Shown here piece after piece: positions 11,048 through 24,891 of a stretch of DNA of 64,000 nucleotides. The notes under the pieces are model-generated. The model worked only from the letters and a program-made list of their open reading frames with translations. It had not been told where the DNA came from and ran no database searches. This DNA is from Volvox africanus (lineage: Eukaryota > Chlorophyta > Chlorophyceae > Chlamydomonadales > Volvocaceae), in assembly GCA_030268105.1 (NCBI GenBank), contig BSDZ01000010.1, forward strand, positions 1,960,001-2,024,000. Direction: 5' to 3'. Each line of letters opens with the position of its first letter. Position 1 is the first letter of the stretch. The translations under genes were made by a program, and so were the position numbers.

Positions 11048-12281
11048 GTTTGGGGCATTGTGGGACGCATCAGAACTCCTTGGTGTGTGAACAGTTTGCA
11101 TAACTAGCTGGGGACCATGTCGTACTATAAAACGAAGAGTCATTTGTTAATCGTGGTTCACAGAAAAGCGAAAGAAGTAAAGTTCTGAACACGAGTTGTC
11201 GCAGCTTATAATAGCACTGCCTTGCTGTCCGGGAAATCTCGATGATTGAAATTCGCCCCTTCCCAAATATGCTTTTGCCGAAGTCTTCCTTGGCTTGGGT
11301 GAGTTAGGGCTGATTGTTGCAACCGTTGGTTGTAAAGGTACTTCATTGTGAGTACTTCAGTGTCATGCGGACATGCAGCAGAGCGCCAAATATGGACTGA
11401 ACTTATCAACCTGGACAACGTTTACCAATTAGCCTACGATCGCATGCGTATCATGCTTTGTCAGCCCGGAAACGGTCATAATGGTTGAAAACCAAATAAA
11501 GCAGGGGTGACCTATTTGATACTGAGCGCCGTGGGGGAGAAATTTCCTACGCGCCTCTCATGTTCTTTCATCAATCAATGGTTTTCAATAGAAGTGCTGG
11601 AATAAGTTGCCAAAAAACTTGTGTTTCAGCAAACGACATGTAATCGGGCCAACGCACTCAAATGGTTCGATGGGAAAGGATTCGAGAAGAATGACGCTCA
11701 CTTACCTCTGTACTGAAGAGTAGCCCTAGGTGTGCCTAGTGAGATCTTCAACACATCTAGCGGAAAGGGCAATTATCAGGTGCCTGCCATTAAGACTGCG
11801 CAGCTGTCCCTGCGTTCGAAACTGCTAGGGTGCACGAAGGAGATCGCTCACGAGGCATGGCATACCTGTTATCAACGTCATAGTTTCATGTGGTTTGTAA
11901 ACACAAGAATGAAGTGTACTGTGTAGCAACTGGTTCTTCGAGTGGTAACGCAAAGACTGGAGTGTGAATAAATTGAATGTTTTGCAGACTACAAAATCCT
12001 TGTATAATATTACTTATTGCAACCCTTACGTAATGAAGAAAACTCAATGAATGTGGTTAAGGATTGCGGAGAAAACTTTCTCTGGTACGGTGCTCGGGCC
12101 CCCAACTAGTCGTTGTACGTACAGGCACCCCTGTTATCAACAAGGAATTACTGGCTGGATTCTATGTGCCTGAAACAATCCGATAATAAAAGTGCGCTAA
12201 TTATCGTTCGCGGTTGTGCTTCAATAACTCCGAGAATGTAGTTGTCAATTTTTCAAACGAGCCTTAAAGCGTGACCGTAAT
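11048..12281. other. Intergenic region between LINE and SEC10
   Basis: 1.2 kb of ordinary mixed-composition sequence with only short unsupported frames. It should contain the SEC10 promoter and 5' UTR; no distinct box was recognised. Confidence 0.4.
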
Positions 12282-15200
12282 ATGCAGCTATCCCTTATCG
12301 ACCCCGAGACTTTTAAAGATGGCTTCAATCTCGGGGAATTTCTATCGGGCCTTGCAAACAGCGTGCTTGACCCGAAGGCACAGCCCGCAGGCCCAAAGCC
12401 GGACACCAGCACAGCTGCTGCCGCGGCGCGGGTGTCCTTGGACAAGTCGCGCGCGCTCTTAGAGCTTTTTGACAAGTACGTCGTGATAGATGGAGGGGTA
12501 AACCTTCCTCTCCTCAGAAACACTGCCTTGACCCGTTCTGGCCTCGGAAGGACCTAGCCCTTTTCAGCACCCCGGCCCCTGTTCGATAGCTTTCCTGGAC
12601 ATGCATCTCCCAACCACCACCCCATGACGTGCACTACAACGCGTATCTTACCGTTACGTCGTGCATTATCACGTTCATATTGCATGTTATCCATCCGTAC
12701 ACAATTACACAATTTTGCGTTGAAACGCTTCATGCATTTTACAAACTTTGCTGCATGACCATACCGGTGTCTGGCTTGGACCCTGATGCCCCTCTCGTGC
12801 ACGAGCATTGTCGCGGCCTCCGGGACCGTCTCCTCGGGGAGTCCAACCCTGGAGCGCACGTACATACACATACACACACATGTGCGCGGCACACAGATGC
12901 ACCCGACGTTCACACACATGCGCTCGCACATACACACACACACACACGCAAACGCACTTTTCTTGCCATATTGCTTGTACGAACGTTGCGGAGGACTGAG
13001 CAGCGGTCGGGAATTCAATTGCATCAGAACCTCCCTTAGGTCCCTATTGGGGCACGTCCACGTCCACGTCCATGTCCCGTCCCCCCAGGGCGGACTCGGA
13101 GGCGCTGTTCGCCCACCAGGAGGTTTCGAAGGGTGTGGCTGTACTGCAAAACACGCTGACGGCGGACCAGGCCAAGTACCAGGTCACCAGGGAGGGTGTT
13201 TCCGTCTGTGTGTGTGTGTGTGATGGGTGCGGTGGTGGTATTGCGGTAAGGGCCGGTCAGTCAGGGCCGGACGGACAGTCGCCGCGAGGTTTCGGCCCGT
13301 GGGGCAGGGGCAGGGGCAGGGTTAGGGTGACCGTCTTGTTGTATGAGTTCCCGCCTTTTTGTTTAAAAAAGGAAAATTTGGATTTGGATTTCATAGTTTG
13401 CATCCACTGTATCATGACTTCTCACATTTGTTAATTGTAACAATAACAAACAAGTTACTGATAAATAGAAAGAAATAACTTAGTACTGATTATGCAAACT
13501 AATTTGTTTTCCCTCCCTCCCTCCGTCTCTGTGTTCAGAAAGCGCTTTCCGCGTGCAACCGCCACTCGGATAAGGCCCGAGAGGCGTTCCGGCAAGTGGA
13601 GGCTCACAGCATCAAGGTGGGGCAGGTCGGCACCCGCCTAGGAGATAGACTGCAGGTGCGTTACCCGCTGCAACTCTGCAGACCCGCACAGCGGTGTGTG
13701 CGTGTGTGTATCTGTACGTGTATGTCTCTGCGTGTGCGAGCGTGCATGTATGCATGTAAGTACGTATAATCGGGTGTTACACTGTGGCTGGGCGACTTGC
13801 CTTGAAAGGACACGCACCGGGGACCCTGACCACCGGGCCGAACCACAGCGTGCAGCAGGAGGGGGACACATGGCTATGTGTGTATGTATGTAAGTGTGTA
13901 TATATGTGATGTATGCGGGTGGAGGTGGCCGTTTAGGCGCTCCGAGGAGGAAGGCAGAGGAAAGCTCCCGGCACGGTAGAAACAGACTTGTTCGTCACCG
14001 TGCCCTGTACCCCCGTGTGTGTTTGTACGGCGTAGGTTGTAGGCATGTCATGGAGGGCAAATGAAACCCACCTCCCAACCCGCCCCTGTGGTACAAGCCC
14101 GTACTGGGTTAGGTCGCTTCCAGCTGTCCAAACCCGCACACATTCCATTCTTCGAGTGCTGCGGCGTAGGGTTAGTTTTTTTATTGAACCATTCCATGTT
14201 TCTATTTTATCTTCGTCCCTCGCCTGCCCCTGCGTCTGTTTCCCCTGCACTTCTGGGGCTCCCTTTTTGCCTCTCTCCCTCCCCCCGCCCACTCCATCTG
14301 GCGTTTCCGAATTCCCCTCTCCCTCGCCCCCCACCGCCACCGCCACCGTTTCGGCACGATGTGACCGCAAAACACCCTTCCGCCCCCCCCTTTCTCCTTC
14401 GCGACATTACTTCTCCCCTTCAGCGTGCCGATGGCCTCCGCAGCCGGGCTCTGGAGCTGGTCCGCCTGCTGGAGTACCTCGCACTGTTCGTCCACCTGCC
14501 CGAAGGGGACTCGGCGTTTATTGAGGGACTGCCCTGGGACGATAGGAAGCTGGCGGAGGCGGCGGTGAGGGGGGGTAGAGCGAGGTGGGTTGGGGCATGA
14601 GGAGCTGTGCAGGAGGGGAGGGGAAGGCGAAAACACGAGAAGGGAGGCGGGCCCATGAGAAAGGTGAATATAACGGTCAAATCGTTGGTTGGGGTGCTTG
14701 GGTGTACTTTGGGTCGGGTGAGGAGACGAACATCGGAGTAGCGAGGGGTGGAAGAGGGGGAGAGAAATCAGGGCGAGGGGGAAAGCGGAAGCAAAGTAAG
14801 GGGGACGTGTGTGTAAGTGTATTAATGTATGTGTGTGTACATGTTTGCGACGAGAAGAGGTGACGTCAGTCGTGTGGCGTTGTGGACATGCGCTGCTGTC
14901 AGGGGTTGTGTTCGAGGCGGGGAGGGGAGGGGAGGGGGGTTTATGGACTCTGAGCTGACTCTGAGCCGTCTTTGTCCCGGTTTTCATCCCCCATCAGGGC
15001 ATCGTACATAAGCTCCGGGCGCTGACGGCGGAGGTGGAGAGTGCAGGCGAGCGAAACCGCCTGGCGGGCGCGGCCGCAGCGGCGGAAGACGCAGCGGCGG
15101 CGCGCGCTGCCGCCGGCGGCGCGGCAGCATCACCAGGAGCCAGCGGCGGCGGCGCTGCCCCCACCGCTGGAACTTCATCGCCGGCGGAGCGACGGGAACT

Positions 15201-16584
15201 AGCGCCTGCGTTGGGCAGTCTGGAGTACGGCATACGGCGATTGGGGCAGTACTGCGTGTGGTTGGAGAATCGTGTCGTGAACAGGTGGGTTTGGGGCCCA
15301 GGTGGAGGAAGCTTCAGGGGCGCTGTAGGGGGCGCTGTACGTGTGGGGGGGTAGGTGGCCGCGGGAAGGTTAGGAGCGGCTGATACGTGCGATATCTCCA
15401 CTACTTGGCTACTGGGCTACGTGGCTGTTGTCCGCCTCCATACCTTATCTCACTACCCCGTAGGAAGCCGCTGAAACATTACACAAAATTCTAAATTAAA
15501 TTTAGAAAACATTAGAATTTCTTGAATCTATATCAATTTATGTGAATTTACAAGAACAACAAATCTTTTCTAAATGTACACCGTGAAAAAGTAGGAAACT
15601 ACAAGACAACAAGACACTTAACACACCCGCACATCGCTGACACGCAGATTCGACCAGGCCGTGGAGGAGGATGACGTCCGGATGATGGGTGAGTGTGCTC
15701 GCATCATGGCGGCATTCGACAGAGAAAAGGCCATCATGCAGGTGGGGTGGGGGTGGGGCGATGTTGGCCGCGAAAGAGGGGAAGAAAGGTGCCGGGTTGG
15801 GGGGTTTGGCGATACATCTGGGTTTATAACCTAAAACCACATCGAATGGAACCCAAATCGATTGGATCCAAATAAGATCCAGATCGATATCTCCGTTCAC
15901 TCATGCGCTCCAGATCACATCGCCATCATCATCATGTAGCAATCAGGGAAACGCGCTGCGCACTCCTCGCCACATGATCAGTGCCTTCCTGAAATCGTGA
16001 CCTACGGGTCAGGTCAGGCGTTTCCTAAACCTCTATGTCTCCCTCCCTCCCTCCCTCCCTCCCAATCTCCCACTCCCTCCTCTCTCTCTCTCTCCCGCCT
16101 CCTCCTGCTCCTGATCCCCTCACAACCACCCTTCACCGCCACCACCTGCCAGCATCATCCTGTGCCATCATGTGTATCCGCAGATGGTGCGGAGAGTGGA
16201 TTTCTATACTTTGTTGTCCATCAAATTCATTTGTATCGCAATTAATTCGAACATCCTTAGAATTACTCGCCGAATTGCCGAGCTCCCCCCACCCCTTTTT
16301 CTCTCTTCCCCTCGCCAGCGCTACATCTCCCTTCTTCCGGTGTTCCAATCGACAGCGGACGAGATGGCCTGGGTGCGGGAACCCCCGGTGGCGGCGGACG
16401 ATGCGGTGGTCTCGGAGCGGCTCAGACCGTTGTCTCGGTTGTACGGCACCCTCCGGGACACGGTCACGGTGGAGGTGCGTGGCGGGTAGCGGGTAGAGGG
16501 TTAAATGATAACAGAAAACTAACTCCTATAGCAGGGTATCATTTCTGCATGCTGAACCGCCGCCAAACACCCCGCGACACCCCA

Positions 16585-16619
<35 letters not shown>

Positions 16620-19600
16620 CACACGGACACTAACCCCCATACAAACACTCCAGCTCTCCAGCTCTGTGCTTATGCTTTCAAAGACACGTTGACCCTCCTG
16701 CAGTTTTTTTCCTCCCGCTAATACCCTCGCCCCTTCGCCCCGCCTCTACAGGCTGGCCGCATGTCGTCCATCTTCCCAAATGTACGTACGGCGCTTCAGA
16801 TGCTGGTGACTAAGGTGTTTGAGGATCGGGTGCTCATGGCATTGGAGAGGTAAGGTGAACCGGAGGGTTTGGAGGCGGAGAGGGTCGGGCGGGGAGGGCG
16901 GGGAGGGCGTCGTACCCTTTTTGTTTTGCCAGGTAACCGAGTGTCCCTCATTGTTCCCGAACTAGGTGCCTTCTTTCCGATCCCGCCCCCGGCCACCCTT
17001 CCCCCCCCGCACACCACCACTCGCTTCGAACCAGCACGTGTGTGGATGTGTATTACACGTGTCCGGGTTCCGGATTAGGTCTCCATCCAAAACCGCCGCA
17101 TCCCCAAGGCCCCCCCCTTCCCCCTCAACCCCCACAACCCCCCCTCAATTGCCTATTCGCCTTCCCAGTTTCTATTTCCTCCCCCCAAATACACACACGC
17201 AAACTAATCGAAAGAAGAACGCCCGGTCCTTGCTGCATCATTACTTCTTGCTTCTTTCTCATTCCCTCATACATGACTTGTTGATCATTCTCAGCATAAA
17301 CACACACACACACACCATGTCAATGAAGGCGATAACCTTCTCCCCCTCCCTTCCCGCTCCCCCTCATCCCCGAATCCACAGACTGTTGGAGGACACTGCA
17401 GAGGACGCTTTCAGCCGCTCCACCAGCTATAGCTCCGGCCGGCCGATGGACGAGCTGCATGACAAAAATGAGCAGTACGGCAGTGACGGCTCTGGCCACT
17501 ATAGCGATGGCGATGATTTTTACGACAGCTATGCCGACGACGACACTGATAGCGATGATGACGGGGGCGGCGGCGGCGTACGCGACCGCAGAAAGTCGGC
17601 GGCGGCGAGTAAGCGACGGTCCCCCAGGCGAGACGGCGCTCCAGTGCCAGCAGCAACGGCGGCGGCGGCGGCAGCGACAAGGAGTTCAACTGTGCCGAGT
17701 AAACTGCCGCCGGCGCAGCCGGCAGCTCCTGCGCCGGGTCGCGGTGCATCCGTACCCTCTATCACAATCCGTACTGGTCACACTTCCGTAACAAATCTAC
17801 GTCTGCGCCGGAGTCGACGCGCCAGTGGCGGCGCCGCCGGCAGCAGGGGCAGGAGAGCAAGCAGCAGCGGCCGAAGTGACGGCGACAGCAGCGGGGGGCC
17901 CAGCGTCCTTGCACTGCATTTATACCTTCGCCTGCTGGCGGCGTCGTACGTTCGTACAGGGGAGCTCGCAGAGCAGGTATGGGCAAGCATGTGTTGTATA
18001 TGAATGTGTTTGTGTATTTTTATGTATATGCGATTATGACCACCATGACTATCACCACTACCCCCTCCCGCCGTATGTCCCTCTGGGGTCCTCGTCTCTT
18101 TCAACCCCAATGCTGTTCAGGCCCCCCTCCACCTCCCTACTCCGCCGCCACCACCCTCCTGGGCGGCCGCACTTGCGTTCTTCCGCTGGCACCTGAACCA
18201 CAATAACTCGTTCATTCCGCCCCTCCCCTTATTCGGCTCCTCCATCACCTCTTCCGGCTCTCCTTTACTCCGCCCCTCCCGACCCTGAAAGTGTTGCACC
18301 GCAGTGGTGGTGGTGGTGGTGGTGGTGGTGGTGGTGGTGGTGGTGGTGGTGGTGGGTATTAGTAAGCTGTGTTTCTCCAACCAGCAGCAGCAGCAGCAGT
18401 GACAGCAACCGTATCAGTATTCTCGTTTAATCGCCTGCCCCTCTTCCCCCCTTCCCCTCTTCCCCCCTTCCCCTCTTCCCCTCCTCCCCTCTTCCCCTCT
18501 TCCCCTCCTCCCCTCTTCCCCTCTTCCCCTCCTCCCCTCTTCCCCTCTTCCCCTCCTCCCCTCTTCCCCCCTTCCCCCCTTCCCCTCTTCCCCCCTTCCC
18601 CCCTTCCCCCCTTCCCCTCTTCCCCTCTTCCCCTCCTCCCCCCTTCCCCTCCTCCCCTCTTCCCCTCTTCCCCCTTTCCCCTCTTCCCCCCTTCCCCTCT
18701 TCCCCTCTTCCCCTCTTCCTCCGCCAGGTGGAGGCGGCCACCTCGGGGCAGGTGGACGTGGGGGGCCTGGTGGACGGTGTGTTTCAACAGTTTCTGAAGC
18801 TGTACCCGGTTCCGGAGCTGCAGTGGCTGGACCTCATGGCAGAGAAGGATGTGAGCAAAAGGGGGAGGCAGGAGAGAATGGAGGGGGGGGGAGTTTGGGT
18901 GATGGCGACGCTTCGACTTCGTCCTCCGTTCCGTACTTTGTTGTTTTGGGTTTTGAGTTATATAGTTTGCATTCACATTCGAAATCGTGATCCCTTCTTC
19001 ACCGGGAATTACTCTTTGAAGTACAATCACGACATCATGACAATTATGACAATCACAAAGCCAAAGACAAACCCCTAACCCCATCCCACATGCCACGCTC
19101 CAACCCCATACCAACCGAAACCAACCGAAACCCCCACTTCGCCATGTCACTGTCCGTTGATAACCCACCACCACTTTGCCGTTCTGAACCCGCAGCTGGC
19201 TCCGAATTACGAATCGCCCGATCCGCTATTTCGTCCAACGCTGACGCTGGCAACCGCCGAGGGCTTTATACGTCGGAACGCTGAGGCAGTGCAGCGTTGC
19301 GCACTGCTGTGCCCGGCGGCCCAGGTGGCGGCGTCCGTACGGTTGTTGTACGTCGGCGAAGCGCCGTACGATGGCCGGATGCCGGGATCTCTAATGGAGC
19401 ATCTCCCCGGGTACGGCGAGTGCAGCGTGGAGGTTCTGTACGTAGATGTGTGCGCATGCGTTATGTATGTCGGTTTTTTTGGTTGAGATTCTGGTGTGAG
19501 GCGTGCCTCACCCCAAGAGTGTGGGGGAGTCCTGAGGGTGGGGATGTTTGTATATAGGTCGATGTGTTTCTATGTCTCTGTGTGTGTATATGCACTTAAG

Positions 19601-21563
19601 GGGTACAAGAGAACGCAACTGAGCGCAAGAGAACGCAATAGAATACAGCAGACCGCGAAATATGTCCATAACATCAAGACCTAACAGAAAACAAGACGTA
19701 CAACCGCGACATAGGGCCTTTTCTAAAGTGCGATGTCAACTGGTCATTGCCTGAGGGGCCGGTCATCCTCACTCTGGGACACAGCCGCACCTCAGGTATC
19801 TGATTGGGGGCGTAGAGCGGGAGATGGAGCTCACGCTACAGCTAGATGGCAAGGGCGACCCGGCTGCATGTAACATGTACCGACTGCCGCCGCCGCCGCC
19901 GCCGCCGCCACCGCCGCCGGGCTTCAAGGGCCCTCCACCGCCGCCACCGCCGCCGCCGGTGACACGTGCTGCGGCGGCAGGGGCAGCTAAGGTGCGGCTG
20001 GGGTGTGTGTGGGGCGGTTTGAATGGGTAAAGGGAGGGGGAAAGGACGAGATATACGACTGACCCACGGGTCACAGGACTCCTCTCGCGGGCACCTTTTT
20101 TAGTTTCTTCCTTTCCAAAGGCGGTGCATGGCCCCGGCTAGCTGACGTGGCGGATGTGGCGGATGTGGCACCTCAGTGGCCGCCCCTCGCGGCCAACACG
20201 ATGATCGGATCTCTTTTTTGTCGTCCTTCTGTCATGTTTTCATATATTTTCTTCCCATTCCCGCGTATGCCCATGCCGTCCTCTTTGACTGTCGTTCTGC
20301 CGTTCCCCGACATACAAGTCCTCACATCCTTCTTCCAATTTTATTCATTACTTCCTGGCTATTCTTTCACAGTTTCCTAGTTTCCGGCAACCTCAGCGGC
20401 ATAGCTTTCCCCGGGGCCATGGCACCTTCGCCCTGCTTTAACTGCCTTGGACCAGCCCTCTCGCGGCTCCTTTGCCTGTGCGCTGACCCTTCTTCTTCTC
20501 CCTCTTGCATGCGCACGTCCTTGCCCTGTTTGGCTGCTACCGCCGCCGCTGTCCAAGGTGACTTTGCGTGAGACTATGCTTCGTTTGGTTGGCACGCGCG
20601 CGGTCTTCACGGTGGCCCGGGCTGTTGGGGGGGGCCTGGTCGATGGGTCTTAAGGGTCAGTGGGGTGAGGGCGATTTGTTTTTCAACAAAAAAGGGTTCG
20701 GGAGGTTCATGCGCATGGCAGCACCAGCAGCTTCCGACTTCAGTGAACCGAGCCAACATCTTTTACTCCTGGAGGGCGGAGCTACACCTCGCCTCCACCA
20801 TATCGCGGTTAGCCATGATTTACAGCAGCGCCTCTACAGCGGTATCAGGTCTCATTTATTCGACTTCCCCCCCCGTCTTCTCTAACCTAGGCCGGGCGTT
20901 CTCCTCCTCTGCTGCCCCTTCGGTGCTCTCTGTGACCCCACACGCCCCACACCCTACCCCACATCCTACCCCGCACCTCACTCCCCCCATGCCCCACTCC
21001 CCAATAGTCCTACGTGTCTGCCCGAGTGAATCCGGTGATGCGGGCGGTGCAGTACAGCGGCCTGGTGATGAGAAGGCTGCAAGAGCACCACGCCAAGGTA
21101 CGGACGGGATCTGAAATCGGCAACGAATATAACTAATTGTGAATGTTATTATACTTGTCTAAACATATTAAACTCTTGTCAATTGTATTTGCCAAAAAAG
21201 AGAAATAAACCCATGGCTATTTGTCGAATTCTTGTCGTACGTTGTAAGCCAATGGCGGACTTTTTAAAGTGAATTAATTGTAAAACTACGTTTTTTAACT
21301 TTCCCAATGGCAACTAATGTAAAGTTTCAAGACACTGCACACGTCGTTCGTCATGTCTGGTGTATGTGTGTGTATGTGTCTCTCTCTCCCCAGGTGATCC
21401 TTCCGATGCTAGCCAGCGCCCCTTCGGACGTTTCCGCATGTGCCTTGGGCTTGGGGGTGGGTCTGCGGGCGGTGGAAACGGCGGTGCTGTCGGTGATGCA
21501 GGCGCTGGTGGACATGATCGCCATTCAGGTGCAAACGAGGCTCTCTGCTCAAAGATTCGTACA

Positions 21564-21602
<39 letters not shown>

Positions 21603-23375
21603 GCCTTACTGCGTCTCTTACTGCATGAGATGTTGCCTAAAACAATCATCTTCGAAGTACGCAGGCCGCTGTTTCTCTCTCGTTCCTCCCCCCCCTGCTC
21701 CTTCTCCCCTCCTCCCCCGCGGCTTCCACCCTTCCCTCCACCATACCGGTCCCACTCTCGCCCTGCCAGGCTGAGAAGGTGCTGATGTACGAGCAGAAGC
21801 GCTTCGAGTTTCTCCCCCCGGAGGGCCACCTGGACGCGGCGTTGTTGGACCGGCCCACGGACGCCTGTCTGCTCGTCTGCGCTTTGTTTGAGGCTCTCGG
21901 GAAGGTGGGCCCCCTGGGAAGGGGAAGGGGAGGGGGAGGGAGACGAACATCGAAACGCTGGTAATGATCGCTGACGAAGCCAGGACTAACCGTCAAGGAT
22001 GACTGACTGTCGTCAGCGTCCAAGGCTGCTGCCGACACGAAGACCCAGGGGGAGGGGGAGGGTTATGAGGACACGGGGGAGGGGGGGAGCCCGGCAGGGT
22101 GCTAGGGGTGAGGGATTAGAGGAACGCTAGGGATGAAAGCTTGTCGCCGCGTTGCGTTGCGTCAATCAATGAATGAGACATCAGAGAGTGGGGTTGCACT
22201 GGAAGGAAGGTGCACCAGGATGGGGTCGGGGGCTCAGGGCCCTTGAGAGCCCTAAAACGCATGTATTATGTATGATTATTATGGTGAAGAAGACTGAAAC
22301 ACTGAAGCTGAATGTGCGAGTATGGCCCCCCTCCCCCGCTCCCCCCCCTTTGTCCGGTACTCGGGGGGTTACGGCAGGTCGCTCGGGAGAACCTTGACGG
22401 CAGCAACCTGGGGTCCTTCTTGCTGGAGGTGGGGCTGAGGATGCACTCCACGTTCCTCAACCACATGCAGCAGTTCGTGTACAACGCAGCAGGTGAGAGT
22501 CAGACGCCAGAGGAAGAGAGGAGGACGGGAGGAGGTAAGGGAGGCTCTGACGCTTGTGGGGTTGGGGGTGGGGAAGGCAGGCAGTGTGGCGATGCAATCT
22601 TGGAACGACGAATCGTGACACACCCCTCCCTCCGCCTCCCCTTCCTCCTCTTGCTCCTCCCCCTCCCTGGAGCGCTCTTTCCAGGTGCGCTGCGTTGGCG
22701 CAACGACGTGAATGCCTACTGCGAGGCGCTTCGCCTCTGGGGCTTGCCGCTGCTGGACAGTCGCATGGGGGCGGTGGGGGCCCTGGTGGGCATCCTGGTG
22801 GTGGAGCCCGACCAGCTGCTGCCGCTCGTCAACGGAACGCTGCGACTCGACCACCGGTGAGACAAGGGGAGGGGGCAGGGGAAGGGTGCTCGGACCGGGG
22901 CCATGGGGGAACACGAAACACAGGCGGGGGGTGATGGTGGTGGAGACAAGGCCGGGTATGCTGGTGGCTTGCGAGAGATCCGAGTGCAAGAAGTTGAGGT
23001 AGATACACAGGTAGGTACACAGGTAGTAGTAGCTCATTCGCTGCGGATACCGCTCCCGGGCCCCGGAACACAGCTTCCCCTGCTTCCTTCCTACATCTCT
23101 CTCTCTCTCTCTCTCCCTCTCTCCCTCTCTGTGTGTGTGTTTGTAGAGAGGCCATCAAATATGTCCGGCTGCGTCAGGACTTCCAGATTGCGCGGGTGCA
23201 AGGCCGCTCGCTGCAGCAGATCTTCGGCAGTGGGGATGTGGTGCCGGGGCAGCCGGGGCCGGGGCCGGGGCCGGCAGCATCAGGTCCTGGTTTCAGAGCG
23301 GCCGGAGGGGGAGGGACAGGCGGGCAGTCTGGGGACACCAGCGGCGCTGCGGGATTGGGGCTCCGCTCCAGGTGA
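12282..23375 (+). CDS. SEC10: Exocyst complex subunit SEC10 (EXOC5), 19 exons
   Basis: Exons: 12282-12475, 13089-13182, 13539-13655, 14424-14564, 14998-15284, 15648-15741, 16319-16474, 16752-16849, 17382-17976, 18728-18850, 19196-19437, 19796-19991, 20722-20841, 21008-21097, 21394-21528, 21770-21904, 22378-22492, 22685-22856, 23147-23375. All GT..AG junctions keep phase; the product is about 1110 aa. Diagnostic segments: IDPETFKDGFNLGEFL, HSIKVGQVGTRLGDRLQ, ARIMAAFDREKAIMQRYI, FPNVRTALQMLVTKVFEDR, NRANIFYSW and the C-terminal SLLQ-type helix LEVGLRMHSTFLNHMQQFVYN. SEC10 links exocyst subcomplexes that tether secretory vesicles to the plasma membrane. It is larger than the human (about 708 aa) and Arabidopsis (about 830 aa) proteins because of low-complexity insertions: Ala-rich in exon 5, Asp/Ser/Gly-rich in exon 9, poly-Pro in exon 12, and a Gly/Pro C-terminal tail. 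The exon 13 acceptor (20722) is the least certain. Confidence 0.88.
16586..16616 (+). repeat. (AC)n microsatellite in SEC10 intron 7
   Basis: An uninterrupted AC run of about 15 units in the intron between exons 7 and 8. Confidence 0.9.
18304..18355 (+). repeat. (GGT)n microsatellite in SEC10 intron 9
   Basis: About 17 perfect GGT units, followed 30 bp later by a short CAG run and then by a long polypyrimidine tract in the same intron. Confidence 0.93.
18436..18720 (+). repeat. Polypyrimidine minisatellite in SEC10 intron 9
   Basis: About 285 bp of pure C/T on the + strand, made of interspersed CCCCTCTTC, CCCCTCCTC and CCCCCCTTC-type units of 8-9 bp. It ends 7 bp before the exon 10 acceptor (AG at 18726-18727), so it doubles as an extraordinarily long polypyrimidine tract. 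The Lys/Arg/Gly-rich frames on the opposite strand are artefacts of it. Confidence 0.92.
21565..21602 (+). repeat. (CTGT)n microsatellite in SEC10 intron 15
   Basis: About nine perfect CTGT units a short distance after the exon 15 donor. Confidence 0.9.
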
Positions 23376-23796
23376 AAGAAGAGAGGCGGCGCTGTGTGTT
23401 GTGGTGTGTGTATGTGTGTATGTGTGTGTGTGTGTGTGTGCTGTGGCCTCGTACGAGTTCGTGTTACTGGGCTCGAACCGGGCAGGCAGCGCACTGGGTT
23501 AAGCGAGATTTAAGAAAGACGGACCTTCAGGGCTTCAGCCGGGGAGGATGAGGATGAGGATGGTGCCCACGCCTTGCGGCAACCGAGATCAAGCGGTTTT
23601 GGAAGTCGTCATCGTGACAGCAGGAATCTATGTAGCCAGTGGGAACGGTTTTCAAATGAGTGATGTGATATGATGTGACGTGATGTGTGCCGCAACCTAG
23701 TGAGGCCCTTTGCAAAGAAGCGTATTTCGTGTATTAACTTTCCCCATGTGCATGTGTGGGGGTAAACAGCTGCTCAAATAAATACATCGTCGTCAG

Positions 23797-23801
23797 TGTA
23801 A
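23797..23801 (+). terminator. Candidate TGTAA polyadenylation signal of SEC10
   Basis: TGTAA lies 422 nt after the SEC10 stop. TGTAA is the usual polyadenylation signal of Chlamydomonas and Volvox genes. It is a short motif, so the assignment rests on position and on the algal context. Confidence 0.4.
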
Positions 23802-24891
23802 ACCATCGCCAATGTCGCCACACAGCCGCAGGCCCCACTTGCCCCAGGCTCATCTCCTCTGTTTTTTGAATGGCACGTATCCCCTCGTGCCATACAGCTC
23901 CCGTCATTCCTTCCACATGTGACGGTCAGCTTCTTCACGAATTTTGCGGTGATTGTTGCGAGCTGGGTGCCTTCATTCACGCTGCTGCTTCTTATCCTAT
24001 TAGATGTCTAGTCAGATAACATTTACCATGCTCTTCGCAAGCAATTGCGTTGCTTTTATAACGCCAAAAACAAATGACTCGCAACAAATTCGGTTGACTG
24101 TAGCTCTACTCGTATAATCTTTTTACAAAGATACCAGAATTAATTGTCTACAATATTTCATTGAACAGTGCAAATATGAATCACTGGAGCGATCATGTCG
24201 CGCCTCGTGCGGACACCCCGGTCACACTGGTTACCAGATCACACTACACTGATTACTAGTAGTCGCCTTGCAAAGGTAAGGCGTGGCTAAATTTCCAAAC
24301 GTCATCGCGGCTTGCTTTGTCTGTATTGAAGCAAAGTTCTGGTCACACAAGTTTTCCGCAGACATCCATGTAAACCGTATATGATAGTAACATAATATGT
24401 TTAGTTGCATATTTCATATGAAAGACTACGACGCCGGGGTAAAAACTCAACGGGGAAGGAAACTGGTGCAATTCGACATATACGTCGATACGGGAAGACA
24501 TAGTCTTTCAATTGTAAATTAGGTGAAAATTATTTCAGCCATCCCGCTTGGCAAACTATTTTTGTATGGAATCTACAGTCCGTAACCTACGACGGTTGGA
24601 TGCCATTCTTTTACACATAATTACCTTATCAGGCTTATATTTTGAGTGTGCTTATTATAATCAATCCCACACATTGTCTGACAATATCTTTTTGGACATG
24701 GGATGAACTGGAAGTTTTAAAGGATGTACGGGAGTTTTCCACACGACGTACAGTTATGCCGTAGTCCTCCTTTATCAAAGTCCTTATCTTGACTGTCTTG
24801 ACTATGTATGTATAAATTGTTAACAATTGTCACGCAAACCTATCGCCTTTCAGGAAAGGGCAATTGATTGCGAATACCGTAGCAGACGTCC
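23802..24891. other. Intergenic region between SEC10 and the guanylyl cyclase
   Basis: 1.1 kb, more AT-rich than its neighbours, with no supported gene. It presumably carries the cyclase promoter and 5' UTR. Confidence 0.4.

Noticed and set aside
18359..19174. 271-codon minus-strand frame rich in Gly, Lys and Arg
   Set aside because: It is the antisense reading of the polypyrimidine tract in a SEC10 intron; the + strand exons explain the region.
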